Positions 6,981 to 15,661 of a DNA stretch of 64,000 nt are shown here, piece after piece. The stretch lies in NCBI GenBank assembly GCA_019192545.1, contig JAHCMI010000032.1:23534-87533 (forward strand), in the 5' to 3' direction. This stretch comes from Rivularia sp. MS3 (lineage in GTDB: Bacteria > Cyanobacteriota > Cyanobacteriia > Cyanobacteriales > Nostocaceae). Position 1 is the stretch's first letter, and each line of letters opens with the position of its first letter. Made by a program: the position numbers and the translations under genes. The notes beneath the pieces are model-generated. The model was given only the letters and a program-made list of their open reading frames with translations, made no database searches and was not told where the DNA came from.

Positions 6981-8279
6981 TTATGACGACTTATTTTTTA
7001 GTAAAAGGTAATAGAGTTGTCCGTTGGTTACTGTTACTCCAGCGCGATCGCCAGCAATTTTTCCGGTACCTAAGAAGTAATCGACTCTACCGGGACCTTT
7101 GATTGCACCACCGGCATCTTGGTCTAAAACATAACGGCTAACGGTACGGTGTTTGATTTCACCGTTGTCTGTAGCAAAAGGAAAGTGACCGCGTATTAAG
7201 GCTAATGCTCCGGGAGGCATCAAGGCTTTATCAGTAGCAATTGAACGCTCGGGACTTAATCCTACTTGAATAGAACCTTGTGCTGGGGCACCTTTATTTT
7301 CTTGGAAAAATACAAAGCTAGGATCGCGAGGAATATAAACGTCTAATTTTTTGGGGTCTTTTTCAAAGTATTCTAAGATTGTCGGCATGGTAACACCGCT
7401 CGATGGTAATTCGCCGTCATCGATTAAGGCTTTACCGATACTTCGGTAATTATGAGCGACATTTCCAGCAAAACCTACAGTTGTTTGAGTTCCATCAAGC
7501 AGTCGAAGTTTAGCAGAACCTTGAATTTGCATCATATATGGTTCTAATCGGGATTTAAACCAAAATAGCTCTAGGCCCTTTAGTTTTCCAGTTTGCCCTT
7601 GCAAACCATCGGCACCTTCTAAATCTAAGCGAGTAGGATGTGGTTTTTGCCAATCTTTTAAATCTGGAGGTAAAGCATAAATGGGATAGCGGTATTCTGG
7701 TGTTTGCTGCCGACTAGCAATGTAAAGCGGCTCGAAATAAGCAGTAAATAAGACTTTCCCTTTGCTGTCATTGCCTACCGATTGATAAAAAACAAACTCT
7801 TCGGCAACAGCTTTATTTAGTTCTTCGGCGGATTTGGTTTCGAGCAGCAATTGACGAAACCTTTGTAAACTATTGATTATTAGTTCTCTACTGATTCCAG
7901 GTACTTTATATTTATCGTATGTTTTCTTTGCTCCATCGGTTTGTAGATATTGCAAACTGTTGTCTATGGAATTTAAAAGAATTTTTCTATCCGATTGTTG
8001 ACCATTTTCTCCCCATATTTGTTTATCTAAACAAGAAGTATCACCTTCACAGCAGGGAAAAGGTGGTTTTTTTGTAGCAACTAATGCTGGTGCTGTTGGC
8101 TTTTTGGTCGATACATCTGGTTTTAAAGTCTTCACTGAAGCTGGTAATTGCCACCGTTTTAACTGACACTCTATTGGCTTAAGTAATAAACGTCCGAGAG
8201 GACTAATGGTTATTAATACGGTGGCAACAGGCAAAGCAAAAGCAATTATGGGAAATAACTTTTTTATTCGCTTTTTCAT
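6981..8279 (-). CDS. mltA: Membrane-bound lytic murein transglycosylase A
   Basis: A 432-aa protein with an N-terminal membrane segment (residues 8-28) and a Pro/Lys-rich spacer, then the MltA barrel (about 115-350) and a C-terminal 3D domain. The 3D domain shows DQDAGGAIKGPGRVDYFLGTG with AGDRAG after it; D400 is the expected catalytic Asp. The family cleaves the MurNAc-GlcNAc glycosidic bond of peptidoglycan, leaving 1,6-anhydromuropeptides, during wall turnover. A Cys-rich patch (PCCEGDTSC, about residues 75-83) in the spacer is unusual and could form a disulfide. There is no lipobox, so the anchor is a transmembrane helix. Monocistronic by spacing. Confidence 0.93.
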   Translation of the reverse strand: MKKRIKKLFPIIAFALPVATVLITISPLGRLLLKPIECQLKRWQLPASVKTLKPDVSTKKPTAPALVATKKPPFPCCEGDTSCLDKQIWGENGQQSDRKILLNSIDNSLQYLQTDGAKKTYDKYKVPGISRELIINSLQRFRQLLLETKSAEELNKAVAEEFVFYQSVGNDSKGKVLFTAYFEPLYIASRQQTPEYRYPIYALPPDLKDWQKPHPTRLDLEGADGLQGQTGKLKGLELFWFKSRLEPYMMQIQGSAKLRLLDGTQTTVGFAGNVAHNYRSIGKALIDDGELPSSGVTMPTILEYFEKDPKKLDVYIPRDPSFVFFQENKGAPAQGSIQVGLSPERSIATDKALMPPGALALIRGHFPFATDNGEIKHRTVSRYVLDQDAGGAIKGPGRVDYFLGTGKIAGDRAGVTVTNGQLYYLLLKNKSS

Positions 8280-8310
8280 GTAAGTACAGAAAACGATAAA
8301 TTTGAATTTA

Positions 8311-8440
8311 GCAGGACTTACGTAATTGTCATAAAATCTGGCTGGTGCCGTACTACAACCTGATTATTGCGTTAACAATTAGTCAGTGTACAAGTACCTT
8401 ACAAAAAAATGTGCCGGTTGCGGCCATTCATCTTTAGTTT
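8311..8440. repeat. Dispersed MITE-like element, copy 1
   Basis: It begins GCAGGACTTACGTAATTGTC and ends around AATGTGCCGGTTGCGGCCAT. Copies with similar ends lie at about 30598-30685 and, inverted, at 49185-49292. It has no coding capacity. The shared ends and variable middles suggest a small non-autonomous mobile element or a decaying repeat family. Confidence 0.45.
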
Positions 8441-8567
8441 GAAATAGTATCAGACCACAATAAATATGTGGAGTAAAACAAAAAAACTAAAAAAATTTTC
8501 CCCCACTCTCCCCCTGCTCCCCCTACTCCCCTTATTACTTATCTTAATTGTTGCTTTTTATCTTGTT

Positions 8568-9338
8568 CTACCACGGCAAACGACTACCATCCCAAGAGAA
8601 AAACTCTCCACTATCTTCGGATTTTAGGTTCGTAATTACACCAAGTAAAAGCCTGACTGTATGTTCTACAGGAAATAATTTTTCTGGAGGTACGTTGCGT
8701 TGAAAAGGTTGCGAAAGTTTAGTATTCGTTGTTCCTGGATGAATTGTCACGACTATGGTTTTAGGACATCTTCTGCTGTATTCTATTGCCGTAGTACGCA
8801 TAAACATATTTAAAGCAGCTTTCGATGCTCGATAACCGTACCATCCACCTAAGCGGTTATCACCGATACTTCCAATCTTCGCAGAAATACATGCAAAAAT
8901 ATTTTTTTCTTTATGCTTGAATAAAGGCTGTAGGTGTTTAGCTAATAATATTCCTCCGATACTATTTACCTGGAAATAGCGGATTAAATTCTCGGGGTTG
9001 ATTTGTCGCAGGCTTTTTTCGGGTTGGATTTCTCCTTCATGTAGAATGCCCACGCAGTTAATTACTAAATGCAGCTTGTCTGTTTCTGCGCTGATGTTTT
9101 CGACTGCCGTGGATATTTGGGATTCTTGAGTAATATCCATTGTCAGACAAACTAATTTTTGGACAAATTCTTGTTGTAAAGAAAGTAATTCTTTCGCAGA
9201 ATCAGCATGACGATAGGTAGCATAAATTTTAGCAATACTATCATCTTGCAATAAAGCTTTAACAAAACCTAAACCAATCCCTTGACTGGCACCAACAATT
9301 AAAGCGTTTGCGTTCTCAATTTCTTCTATGACTGGCAT
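8568..9338 (-). CDS. Short-chain dehydrogenase/reductase
   Basis: A 256-aa classical SDR with a Rossmann fold: GASQGIG cofactor loop at residues 16-22, an NCVG motif replacing NNAG, the catalytic Ser in an ISAKIGS segment, and YRASK (Tyr-x3-Lys). Substrate unknown; the family oxidises or reduces alcohols and ketones with NAD(P)(H). The start is placed at the ATG at 9338 (MPVIEE). The longer frame to 9392 would translate a heptad STRR block (9345-9379), which is not expected to be protein. The Asn-Asn to Asn-Cys change still fits active members. Confidence 0.88.
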   Translation of the reverse strand: MPVIEEIENANALIVGASQGIGLGFVKALLQDDSIAKIYATYRHADSAKELLSLQQEFVQKLVCLTMDITQESQISTAVENISAETDKLHLVINCVGILHEGEIQPEKSLRQINPENLIRYFQVNSIGGILLAKHLQPLFKHKEKNIFACISAKIGSIGDNRLGGWYGYRASKAALNMFMRTTAIEYSRRCPKTIVVTIHPGTTNTKLSQPFQRNVPPEKLFPVEHTVRLLLGVITNLKSEDSGEFFSWDGSRLPW

Positions 9339-9344
9339 AATTAA

Positions 9345-9379
9345 CAGCGAGCAGTGAACAGTGAACAGCGAGCAGTTAC
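9345..9379. repeat. Heptanucleotide STRR
   Basis: Five consecutive heptads CAGCGAG, CAGTGAA, CAGTGAA, CAGCGAG, CAGTTAC lie directly upstream of the SDR start codon. They would lengthen the SDR by an artificial N-terminus if read as coding. Confidence 0.85.
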
Positions 9380-9517
9380 AGGGCTTACGCAAAGCCCTAC
9401 TTTTTAAGGGGGGGGTTGGGGGGATCTAAACAGTTCAAATACTTGATTTATCGTTGTGGTTGCGTAAGTTCTGAGTTAGTTATTCTCCCGCCTGTTTCTC
9501 TTTTCCCCCTCTGCTAT

Positions 9518-9733
9518 TTAATCCTTTTTCCAACAGCGGATGCAAAAAGAAAATACGGATATTACTCCGGCAAGCTCAACTGCAATTTGAATAGTTGTAG
9601 GGCTTAAAGAAAAACCCCAAACTGTAATTAAAGTTCCTGCGATCGCAGCTGATATACGTAGAACTTCTTCTTCAATTTTTATTGAGAACCAAATAATTGC
9701 CAAACCGACGATCAAAAACAGTAAATAATTCAT
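9518..9733 (-). CDS. Small two-helix membrane protein
   Basis: A 71-aa protein with two hydrophobic segments (about residues 3-17 and 28-64, the latter possibly two helices) separated by a charged KIEEEVLR turn, and ending in a basic tail (CWKKD). Composition and clean membrane topology support a real gene. The upstream purine signal (GAAG just before the ATG) is close and weak. No family is recognised. It sits between the SDR and a divergent PstS-like lipoprotein gene. Confidence 0.55.
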   Translation of the reverse strand: MNYLLFLIVGLAIIWFSIKIEEEVLRISAAIAGTLITVWGFSLSPTTIQIAVELAGVISVFSFCIRCWKKD

Positions 9734-9845
9734 CTTCGGATACGAGGATGTTGGATTTTAGAGCAAAACAAGTAATATTTCTGCAAATGTGGGAAATATA
9801 AACTATACCAATTTTGCTATTAGTCTATATTGCCGCATACAACTG

Positions 9846-10694
9846 ATGAATCGAAATCTTTTGTTTACACTAGTATTCGGGATGACTGCTTTCCTGGGAA
9901 CAACAAGCTGTAATTCTAGTAACTCTACCCAAGCAGAAGTTAAAACTCAACAGGAAATCAAGCTTGGAGGTTCCAGTAGCACCCATGTAGCAATGAAATT
10001 GTTGGGTGATGCTTACGCAAATCAAAATCAAGACATCAAATTCACTTTTTTACCCCAAGGGCAATCCGGAAGTAGTATCGCTGGAGTCAAAAAAGGATTA
10101 AGGGATATTGCTGGTGCCAGTCGCAAGCTCAAACCAAAAGAAGATGATGGTTCGGTAATATACAAGCAGCTGGCAACTGATGGATTGCTCGTAGCGACTC
10201 ATCCCAGCGTCAAAGGAATAAATAATTTAACTACATCGCAACTCAAAGCAATTTATAGCGGTGCCGTGACGAATTGGCAGCAATTAGGGGGAGAAAATGC
10301 CGAAATAGTAGTTTTAGATCGTCCCGAAGACGAGTCTGCTAAAAAGCTTTTACGCCAATACTACTTAGGGAAAGAACTTAAAAATGCCCCGAAAGCAGCC
10401 ATCATGCGTTACGAACCAGAATTGATTAACGCTTTACAAAATACTCCCTATAGTATTGGTGCTTTTTCTCTTGCTTACACCATCTCGAATAAACTACCAG
10501 TTAATCGTCTGAGTATCAATGATATAGAACCCACTCCAGCAAATATAAAATCTGGTAAGTACAAGATGGTACGCACTATTGGCGTTGTTTGGAACAAAAA
10601 ACCTTCAGAAGCAACTCAAAAATACCTAGATTTCGCTTTTAGCGAAGCAGGAGCCGAAATTTTAAATAATTCTGGTTTTGTACCATCAACTTAG
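9846..10694 (+). CDS. PstS-like phosphate-binding lipoprotein
   Basis: A 282-aa substrate-binding protein of the PBP/PstS type. The ATG at 9846 directly precedes a lipoprotein signal (hydrophobic run, then GTTSC), so it should be lipid-anchored outside the cytoplasmic membrane. GGSSSTHVAMK, then GQSGSSIAGVKKG and IAGASRKLK match the phosphate-contacting loops of the family; YSGAVTNWQQLGG is the family's usual 'I(F/Y)xGxxxxW' segment. No ABC permease genes follow. Instead a sensor kinase starts 12 nt downstream, which suggests the protein is a co-receptor for signalling rather than transport. The longer frame from 9789 lacks a sensible leader. Confidence 0.85.
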   Translation: MNRNLLFTLVFGMTAFLGTTSCNSSNSTQAEVKTQQEIKLGGSSSTHVAMKLLGDAYANQNQDIKFTFLPQGQSGSSIAGVKKGLRDIAGASRKLKPKEDDGSVIYKQLATDGLLVATHPSVKGINNLTTSQLKAIYSGAVTNWQQLGGENAEIVVLDRPEDESAKKLLRQYYLGKELKNAPKAAIMRYEPELINALQNTPYSIGAFSLAYTISNKLPVNRLSINDIEPTPANIKSGKYKMVRTIGVVWNKKPSEATQKYLDFAFSEAGAEILNNSGFVPST

Positions 10695-10706
10695 AAATTC
10701 AAGTAG

Positions 10707-12713
10707 ATGTTTAAACAAGCTTATTCAAAACTCCCTTTGAAAACCAAAATTCTTTTACCTTTACTTTTGGTTTTTATGAGTATCTGGACTTTAGGAACAA
10801 TCAGCTTCGGCTATTTTTTTACCCAACGTCTAGAAGAAAAACTCAAAGCAGAAACAAAGGGAGTTGCTTCTTTGGTAACAGATACTTTAGAGCGCGAAAA
10901 AAAATCGCTATTTCTCAAATCAAGATGGATAGCTGACTCAAAAGAAGTTTCTGAGCAAGTAGCCCAAAAAGATAAAGCTACATTGCTCAGAACTTTATTA
11001 CCCTTAAAAGAATCACTGCAACTCGATTTAATTAGAATTATCGATACCGATGGTAAGATACTCGCACAAGTTAAGCAAAAAGAAATCATTGGAGTAGAGC
11101 TAGATAATGCAGCTATTAATCAAGCAGCTAGTAATGGAGTAGATTATTTTAATGTTATAGCAACACAAGATAATACAGCTTCCTTGCTAATTGGTTTAAC
11201 TTCAGTAAAATCGACTGCAAAAATTTTAGGAGGAGTAATTGTAGGAACTGTAATTGATGATGAGGTTTTGACTCGTATCCGTTCTAATGCAGAACCACAT
11301 TTGGTTACAATCCAAAACGAACAAGTAACTGCATCCACTTTTGCCAGTGCTAAAAGTAATTATTGGCAAGCTCCAAAAACTAAATCGCGACCACAACAAG
11401 TTAATATAGCGGGTGAAAATTATATTGCTTATTCTGTAGCAATTGTGGGATTAGATAATAAAATCTCGAAGCTAGTACTGCTCAATCCCGTTGCATCTTT
11501 AGAGCAAACTCAACAAAAAATGTGGATAAGTATCATAATTTTTTCGCTAGTTGTTGCAATTATATTTAGCTTAGTTGTATTCAAAGCAATCGCTTTAGTT
11601 ACAAATCGAATTATCTATTTAACCGAAGCAACCAATATAATAGCTAACGGTGACTTTTCGACTCGTATTGATGTAGATGGAAATGATGAAATTAGCATTT
11701 TAGCTAAAAGTTTCAACTATATGAGCGAGCAACTTGCTTTATTATTACAAAAGCAAAAAGAAATAAATCATCAATTAGAAATAAATAACCAAACCTTAGA
11801 GCATCGAGTTGAATTAAGAACTTTAGAGTTAAATGCAAAAAATACGTATCTCGAAGAAACTTTGCAGGAATTACAACGTACTCAAGCCCAAGTAATTCAA
11901 AGCGAGAAAATGTCTTCTCTCGGACAAATGGTTGCAGGTGTAGCTCACGAAATCAATAATCCTGTCAGCTTTGTACATGGCAATCTCGAACCTGCTTGCG
12001 AATACGCCCAAGATTTAATTAAAATTATCGAACTCTATCAAAAAAACTATCCCGAGCCAGTAGAAGAAATTCAGGAAGAAATCGAAGCGACTGAATTAGA
12101 TTTTCTCAAAGAAGATTTTGTCAAATTACTTGACTCTATGCAAAATGGAACCGAAAGAATCAAACAGATAGTTCTATCTTTGCGAAATTTCTCCCGACTT
12201 GACGAAGCAGAATTTAAACAAGTGGATATCCATGAAGGTATTGATAGTACCATACTAATTTTGCATAACCGTTTGAGATCGAAACCGCATCATCCCGAAA
12301 TTGAGATCGTAAAAAAATATTCTTCCTTACCAAAAGTTGATTGTTATGCCGGACAATTAAATCAGGTGTTCATGAATATTTTAGTTAATGCAATTGATGC
12401 ATTAGAAGATGAAATTAATAAAAATCAAAATTGCAATAATCAGTTTAATCCTCAGATTCGAGTTTCTACAGAATTAATTAATAACCAAAATATTGCTATT
12501 CGTATTGCCGATAATGGCTCGGGGATTCCGCAAAACGTTCAAGCAAAATTATTCGATCCATTCTTTACAACTAAAGAAGTTGGTAAAGGTACGGGGTTGG
12601 GTTTATCTATCAGCTATCAAATAATAGTAGATAAACATCATGGAAAACTATCTTGCGATTCCTCTGACAAAGGAACAGAATTTATGATTGAAATTCCGAT
12701 TCATCAAAATTAA
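10707..12713 (+). CDS. Membrane sensor histidine kinase with HAMP domain
   Basis: A 668-aa kinase. Transmembrane helix 1 is at about residues 13-38 and helix 2 at about 272-296, with a roughly 230-residue extracytoplasmic sensor region between them that looks Cache-like. A HAMP domain (about 297-350) and a coiled coil follow. The phosphoacceptor is H414 in AGVAHEINNP, and the ATPase domain shows NILVNAIDAL, then ADNGSGIP, then GKGTGLGLSIS. A long acidic helical insert sits after the H-box, as in other cyanobacterial AHEINNP kinases. No response regulator is adjacent, so its partner is elsewhere. It is very likely in one transcript with the PstS-like lipoprotein. Confidence 0.93.
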   Translation: MFKQAYSKLPLKTKILLPLLLVFMSIWTLGTISFGYFFTQRLEEKLKAETKGVASLVTDTLEREKKSLFLKSRWIADSKEVSEQVAQKDKATLLRTLLPLKESLQLDLIRIIDTDGKILAQVKQKEIIGVELDNAAINQAASNGVDYFNVIATQDNTASLLIGLTSVKSTAKILGGVIVGTVIDDEVLTRIRSNAEPHLVTIQNEQVTASTFASAKSNYWQAPKTKSRPQQVNIAGENYIAYSVAIVGLDNKISKLVLLNPVASLEQTQQKMWISIIIFSLVVAIIFSLVVFKAIALVTNRIIYLTEATNIIANGDFSTRIDVDGNDEISILAKSFNYMSEQLALLLQKQKEINHQLEINNQTLEHRVELRTLELNAKNTYLEETLQELQRTQAQVIQSEKMSSLGQMVAGVAHEINNPVSFVHGNLEPACEYAQDLIKIIELYQKNYPEPVEEIQEEIEATELDFLKEDFVKLLDSMQNGTERIKQIVLSLRNFSRLDEAEFKQVDIHEGIDSTILILHNRLRSKPHHPEIEIVKKYSSLPKVDCYAGQLNQVFMNILVNAIDALEDEINKNQNCNNQFNPQIRVSTELINNQNIAIRIADNGSGIPQNVQAKLFDPFFTTKEVGKGTGLGLSISYQIIVDKHHGKLSCDSSDKGTEFMIEIPIHQN

Positions 12714-12854
12714 TGATTATATTTCAGCTTACCCTCGTTTGCCATCCAAGTTATCGGAGAGGCATGTCACTTTTGTACGAGTTGATGATATATTCTTTAA
12801 GATTTTAGGGAATTATAAAACTATACCTATTAATTGACTTCGTAAAGCATCACC

Positions 12855-13388
12855 ATGACAAAATCTCTAGTTACTGAAGCTTCAACGGCTCCTCTTGATG
12901 TTTCTTTGGACAGTAACTTATTTTTGCGTACTTTATTTCGAGAGTTATCAGGAACCTTACAAAAAGTAGTTGGCTTAGAAGAAGCTTCAGAGTTAATTGG
13001 CGTAGTTGGTAAATCTATGGGTAGAGAAATTGATAGAAAATATAAATCTGCCCTACAAGTTTATAATCTTTCTCGCGAGCAAGTTGCCGAGGTTTTAGTC
13101 GATTTAAAAAACAGAATTAAAGGCGATTTTTATATCATTGAACAAACCGATGAGAAAATAGTTTTTGGCAATCGTGTATGTCCATTTGGCGATAAGATTA
13201 AAAATCGTCCTTCAATGTGCATGATGACTTCTAACCTTTTTGGTTCCATTGCTGCTGAAAATCTGGGTTATGCAAAAGTAGAACTTCAGGAAACAATCGC
13301 TAAGGGTAATCCAGGATGTAGGGTTGTAGTTTACTTAAGACTTACAAAAGAAGCTGAGAATGCGCCCGGTAGAGAATACTTTAAGTAA
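12855..13388 (+). CDS. Methanogen output domain 1 (MetOD1) protein
   Basis: A 177-aa soluble protein whose whole length matches, from memory, the cyanobacterial 'methanogen output domain 1' family (FLRTLFRELSGTL near the start; REQVAEVLVDLKNRI in the middle). Conserved cysteines lie in VCPFGDK, MCMMTSN and GCRVVV and could bind a metal or a cofactor. The domain was first noted at the end of archaeal signalling proteins, but here it stands alone. It lies 141 bp after the histidine kinase on the same strand, so a shared signalling role is plausible. The biochemical function is unknown. Confidence 0.7.
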   Translation: MTKSLVTEASTAPLDVSLDSNLFLRTLFRELSGTLQKVVGLEEASELIGVVGKSMGREIDRKYKSALQVYNLSREQVAEVLVDLKNRIKGDFYIIEQTDEKIVFGNRVCPFGDKIKNRPSMCMMTSNLFGSIAAENLGYAKVELQETIAKGNPGCRVVVYLRLTKEAENAPGREYFK

Positions 13389-13787
13389 AATATGATGGGT
13401 AAGGGCAGGGAGGGGGAGAGGGGGAGAGTGGGGGAGTGGGGGGAAGAAAATATTTTTTATATTTACGATATGCCCATCAAAATTAATGTGGTGGAGTACT
13501 AATATTAGACCACAATAAATATGAGGGGTACTAACTTAGTCCTCTTAAGAGGACTTTTGCGATGAGACAGGGGTTTTCAACCCCTGGCGGATTAGATGCA
13601 CGCCCCTCAAAATTAATGTGGCGGAGTATTAGTACTCCACCACAAAAGTTATGAGGGGTACCGACTTAGTCCTCTTGAGAGGACTTTTGCTGTGAGACAG
13701 GGGTTTTCAACCCCTGACGGATTAGATGCACGCCCCTCAAAATTAATGTGGCGGAGTATTAGTAACCAGTTGTTTACAAAAATCTAA
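13389..13787. other. Repeat-filled intergenic region
   Basis: It opens with a G-rich polypurine tract (about 13396-13447, GGGGGAG-type units). This is followed by the 130-bp tandem repeat (13472-13764) and a short lead into the 3' end of the cysteine desulfurase gene. No gene is seen. The tract could form G-quadruplex or triplex structures. A similar C-rich tract lies at 8500-8535. Confidence 0.7.
13472..13764. repeat. 130-bp tandem repeat, about 2.25 copies
   Basis: Units start at 13472, 13602 and 13732 (GCCCCTCAAAATTAATGTGG; the first has CCATC), giving an exact 130-bp period; the third is truncated. Each full unit holds three palindromes: a GTGGCGGAGTA/TACTCCACCAC-type hairpin, AGTCCTCTTAAGAGGACT (13538-13555, 13668-13685), and CAGGGGTT/AACCCCTG (13568-13586, 13698-13716). 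Part of the unit (ACCACAATAAATATG) also occurs near 8453. Confidence 0.9.
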
Positions 13788-14969
13788 CTAAATCATTACA
13801 GTTTGCTTTCGCAGACTTTTGACTGTAGAAACAAAGTGTTCGGCAACTCGATTAATTTCTTCGACTGTATTAAATCTTCCGATACCAAAACGAACGGAAG
13901 CATAAGCTAGCTTTTGAGAATGTCCTAATGCTGTTAAAACGTGGGAAGGTGCGGTATTAGTTGAGGAACATGCCGAGCCAGAGGAAACCGCCATGATCGA
14001 CTGCAATCCTAACATTAATGCCGAACCATCAACTCCCTCTACGCTGACATTTAGGTTTCCCGCTAATCTTTGGGTAGGGTGCCCGTTGAGATAAACACCT
14101 TCTAACTGAGAAATCTGTTCCCACAAGTTTTGTCTGAGTTGAGCAATAAATTTATTTTCTTTAACTTGGTTTTGTAAAGCAATTTCTACAGCTTTGCCAA
14201 ATCCCACAATTTGAGGTGTATATAATGTTCCAGACCTTATACCGCGCTCCTGACCGCCACCATGTAGCTGAGAAGCTAAAGCCACCCTGGGGTTGCGGCG
14301 ACGCACGTACAAAGCACCGATACCTTTGGGTCCGTAAACTTTATGTGCTGTTAACGACATTAAGTCGATATTCATTCTCTGTACGTCCAAAGGAATTTTA
14401 CCAATTGCCTGAGCGCTATCTGAATGGAAAATAATATTGCCTTCGCCTTTGCTGCGATCGCGACATATGGCACCGATTTCTGCTAGGGGTTGTAAAACCC
14501 CAATTTCGTTGTTAGCAGCCATGACTGAAACTAAAATAGTATCGTCGCGGATGGCTGTTTCTAAATCGTTAAGATTAATAATTCCATCTTGCTGTACGGG
14601 AAGAAAAGTAATGTCAAAGCCAAGTGTTTTTAAATAATTACAGGGATCTATAACTGCACTATGTTCTGTTGCAATCGCAATTATATGTTGCCCTTGAGAA
14701 AAATAAGTTTCTGCAACGCCTTTAATCGCTAAATTGTTCGCTTCTGTGGCACCGCTAGTAAAAATAATTTCTTCTGGAGTCGCATTAATTGCTGCTGCAA
14801 TTGTTTCTCGCGCCTTTTTAACGGCGGCTTCTGCTTCCCAACCGTAAATATGACTGATACTTGAAGCATTGCCAAAATATTCGGTGAAGTAAGGTAGCAT
14901 AGCATTTACTACTTTTTCATCGACTGGTGTTGTAGAGTGGCAATCAAGGTAGATGGGACGTTGGGGCAT
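13788..14969 (-). CDS. Cysteine desulfurase (IscS/NifS family)
   Basis: A 393-aa PLP enzyme. The N-terminal YLDCHSTTPV segment, the TEHSA segment, the PLP-binding K210 in SLTAHKVYGPKG, and the catalytic C334 in SSGSACSS mark a group I cysteine desulfurase. It converts L-cysteine to L-alanine and hands a persulfide to scaffold proteins for Fe-S cluster assembly or to thiolation enzymes. The full length is normal for the family. No iscU, nifU or other Fe-S genes are next to it, so it is probably one of several paralogs in the genome; nifS versus iscS cannot be decided here. Confidence 0.94.
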   Translation of the reverse strand: MPQRPIYLDCHSTTPVDEKVVNAMLPYFTEYFGNASSISHIYGWEAEAAVKKARETIAAAINATPEEIIFTSGATEANNLAIKGVAETYFSQGQHIIAIATEHSAVIDPCNYLKTLGFDITFLPVQQDGIINLNDLETAIRDDTILVSVMAANNEIGVLQPLAEIGAICRDRSKGEGNIIFHSDSAQAIGKIPLDVQRMNIDLMSLTAHKVYGPKGIGALYVRRRNPRVALASQLHGGGQERGIRSGTLYTPQIVGFGKAVEIALQNQVKENKFIAQLRQNLWEQISQLEGVYLNGHPTQRLAGNLNVSVEGVDGSALMLGLQSIMAVSSGSACSSTNTAPSHVLTALGHSQKLAYASVRFGIGRFNTVEEINRVAEHFVSTVKSLRKQTVMI

Positions 14970-15279
14970 GGTTACGAATGTAACTATTGTGGAGATAATT
15001 TAAAAATTATAAAACGTTGGTTAATAGTTCACCACATCAAATTAATCTTCTAAATCCTCTTCCTCTGCGTACTCTGCGGTTATATTAATAAAGCCAACAA
15101 AACTAATAAAAACTAAAGAATGTTAAATGATTTTTCTAAATATAACCTTATTTGCTTATTGCAACTGACAAAATACTTTTTTACAAAATACTTGCAGTAA
15201 AACGCTCGCGCTGGATATACGGAAATTTAGCGCGAACGTTATTACATAAATATGAATTTTTGAAAAATAATGATACGAA
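14970..15279. other. Intergenic, no gene seen
   Basis: An AT-rich stretch of about 310 bp, upstream of the cysteine desulfurase and downstream of the 51-aa gene. An imperfect inverted repeat involving CGCTCGCGC/GCGCGAACG (about 15203-15237) could end transcription of the 51-aa gene. Nothing else stands out. Confidence 0.4.
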
Positions 15280-15435
15280 TTAAAAAGCGGCAAGCGATAC
15301 AGCCACAGTAAATACACAAATGAATCCGATGGTTAAAAAAGCAATGGTGAAATAAGGAGCGCGATTAATGCTATCCAAATACTCATTTCTTTTTCTATCT
15401 TCTTCTGTTAAATTTCCAAAATACATTTGTTTCAT
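15280..15435 (-). CDS. 51-aa single-helix membrane protein
   Basis: A short reading frame with an excellent ribosome-binding site (AAAGGAG, 7 nt before the ATG). The product starts MKQMYFGNLTEEDRKRN, has a charged N-terminal half, and then one hydrophobic helix (about residues 28-51, FTIAFLTIGFICVF). The strong SD and single-span topology make it a likely real gene. The family is not recognised. Small single-span proteins of this kind in cyanobacteria often join thylakoid or membrane complexes, but that is only a suggestion. It stands alone, with no overlap to its neighbours. Confidence 0.7.
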   Translation of the reverse strand: MKQMYFGNLTEEDRKRNEYLDSINRAPYFTIAFLTIGFICVFTVAVSLAAF

Positions 15436-15661
15436 GATTCTTTCTCCTTTGCTTAACCCTTGAAAAAGACAAGCTGTATAGCTACCGACTCATACTCTTT
15501 TACTTTAGCTATAACTCTGACTTTTATCGCTAAGGAATAAACAAATATCTACAAACATTTAGTTTTTGTAATTCATGAAAACATAACTTAAAGATTGGTT
15601 TGATTCGTACACGTTCATTATATATTTATAAGTTTATAGAATTACATATATCTTAAACTTA

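Noticed and set aside
8568..9392. Longer start for the SDR gene at 9392
   Set aside because: The extra 18 residues are encoded by a heptad STRR block; the ATG at 9338 fits the family N-terminus.
13472..13764. 130-bp repeats as a CRISPR array
   Set aside because: The period is exact and the whole unit repeats, with no unique spacers and no cas genes.
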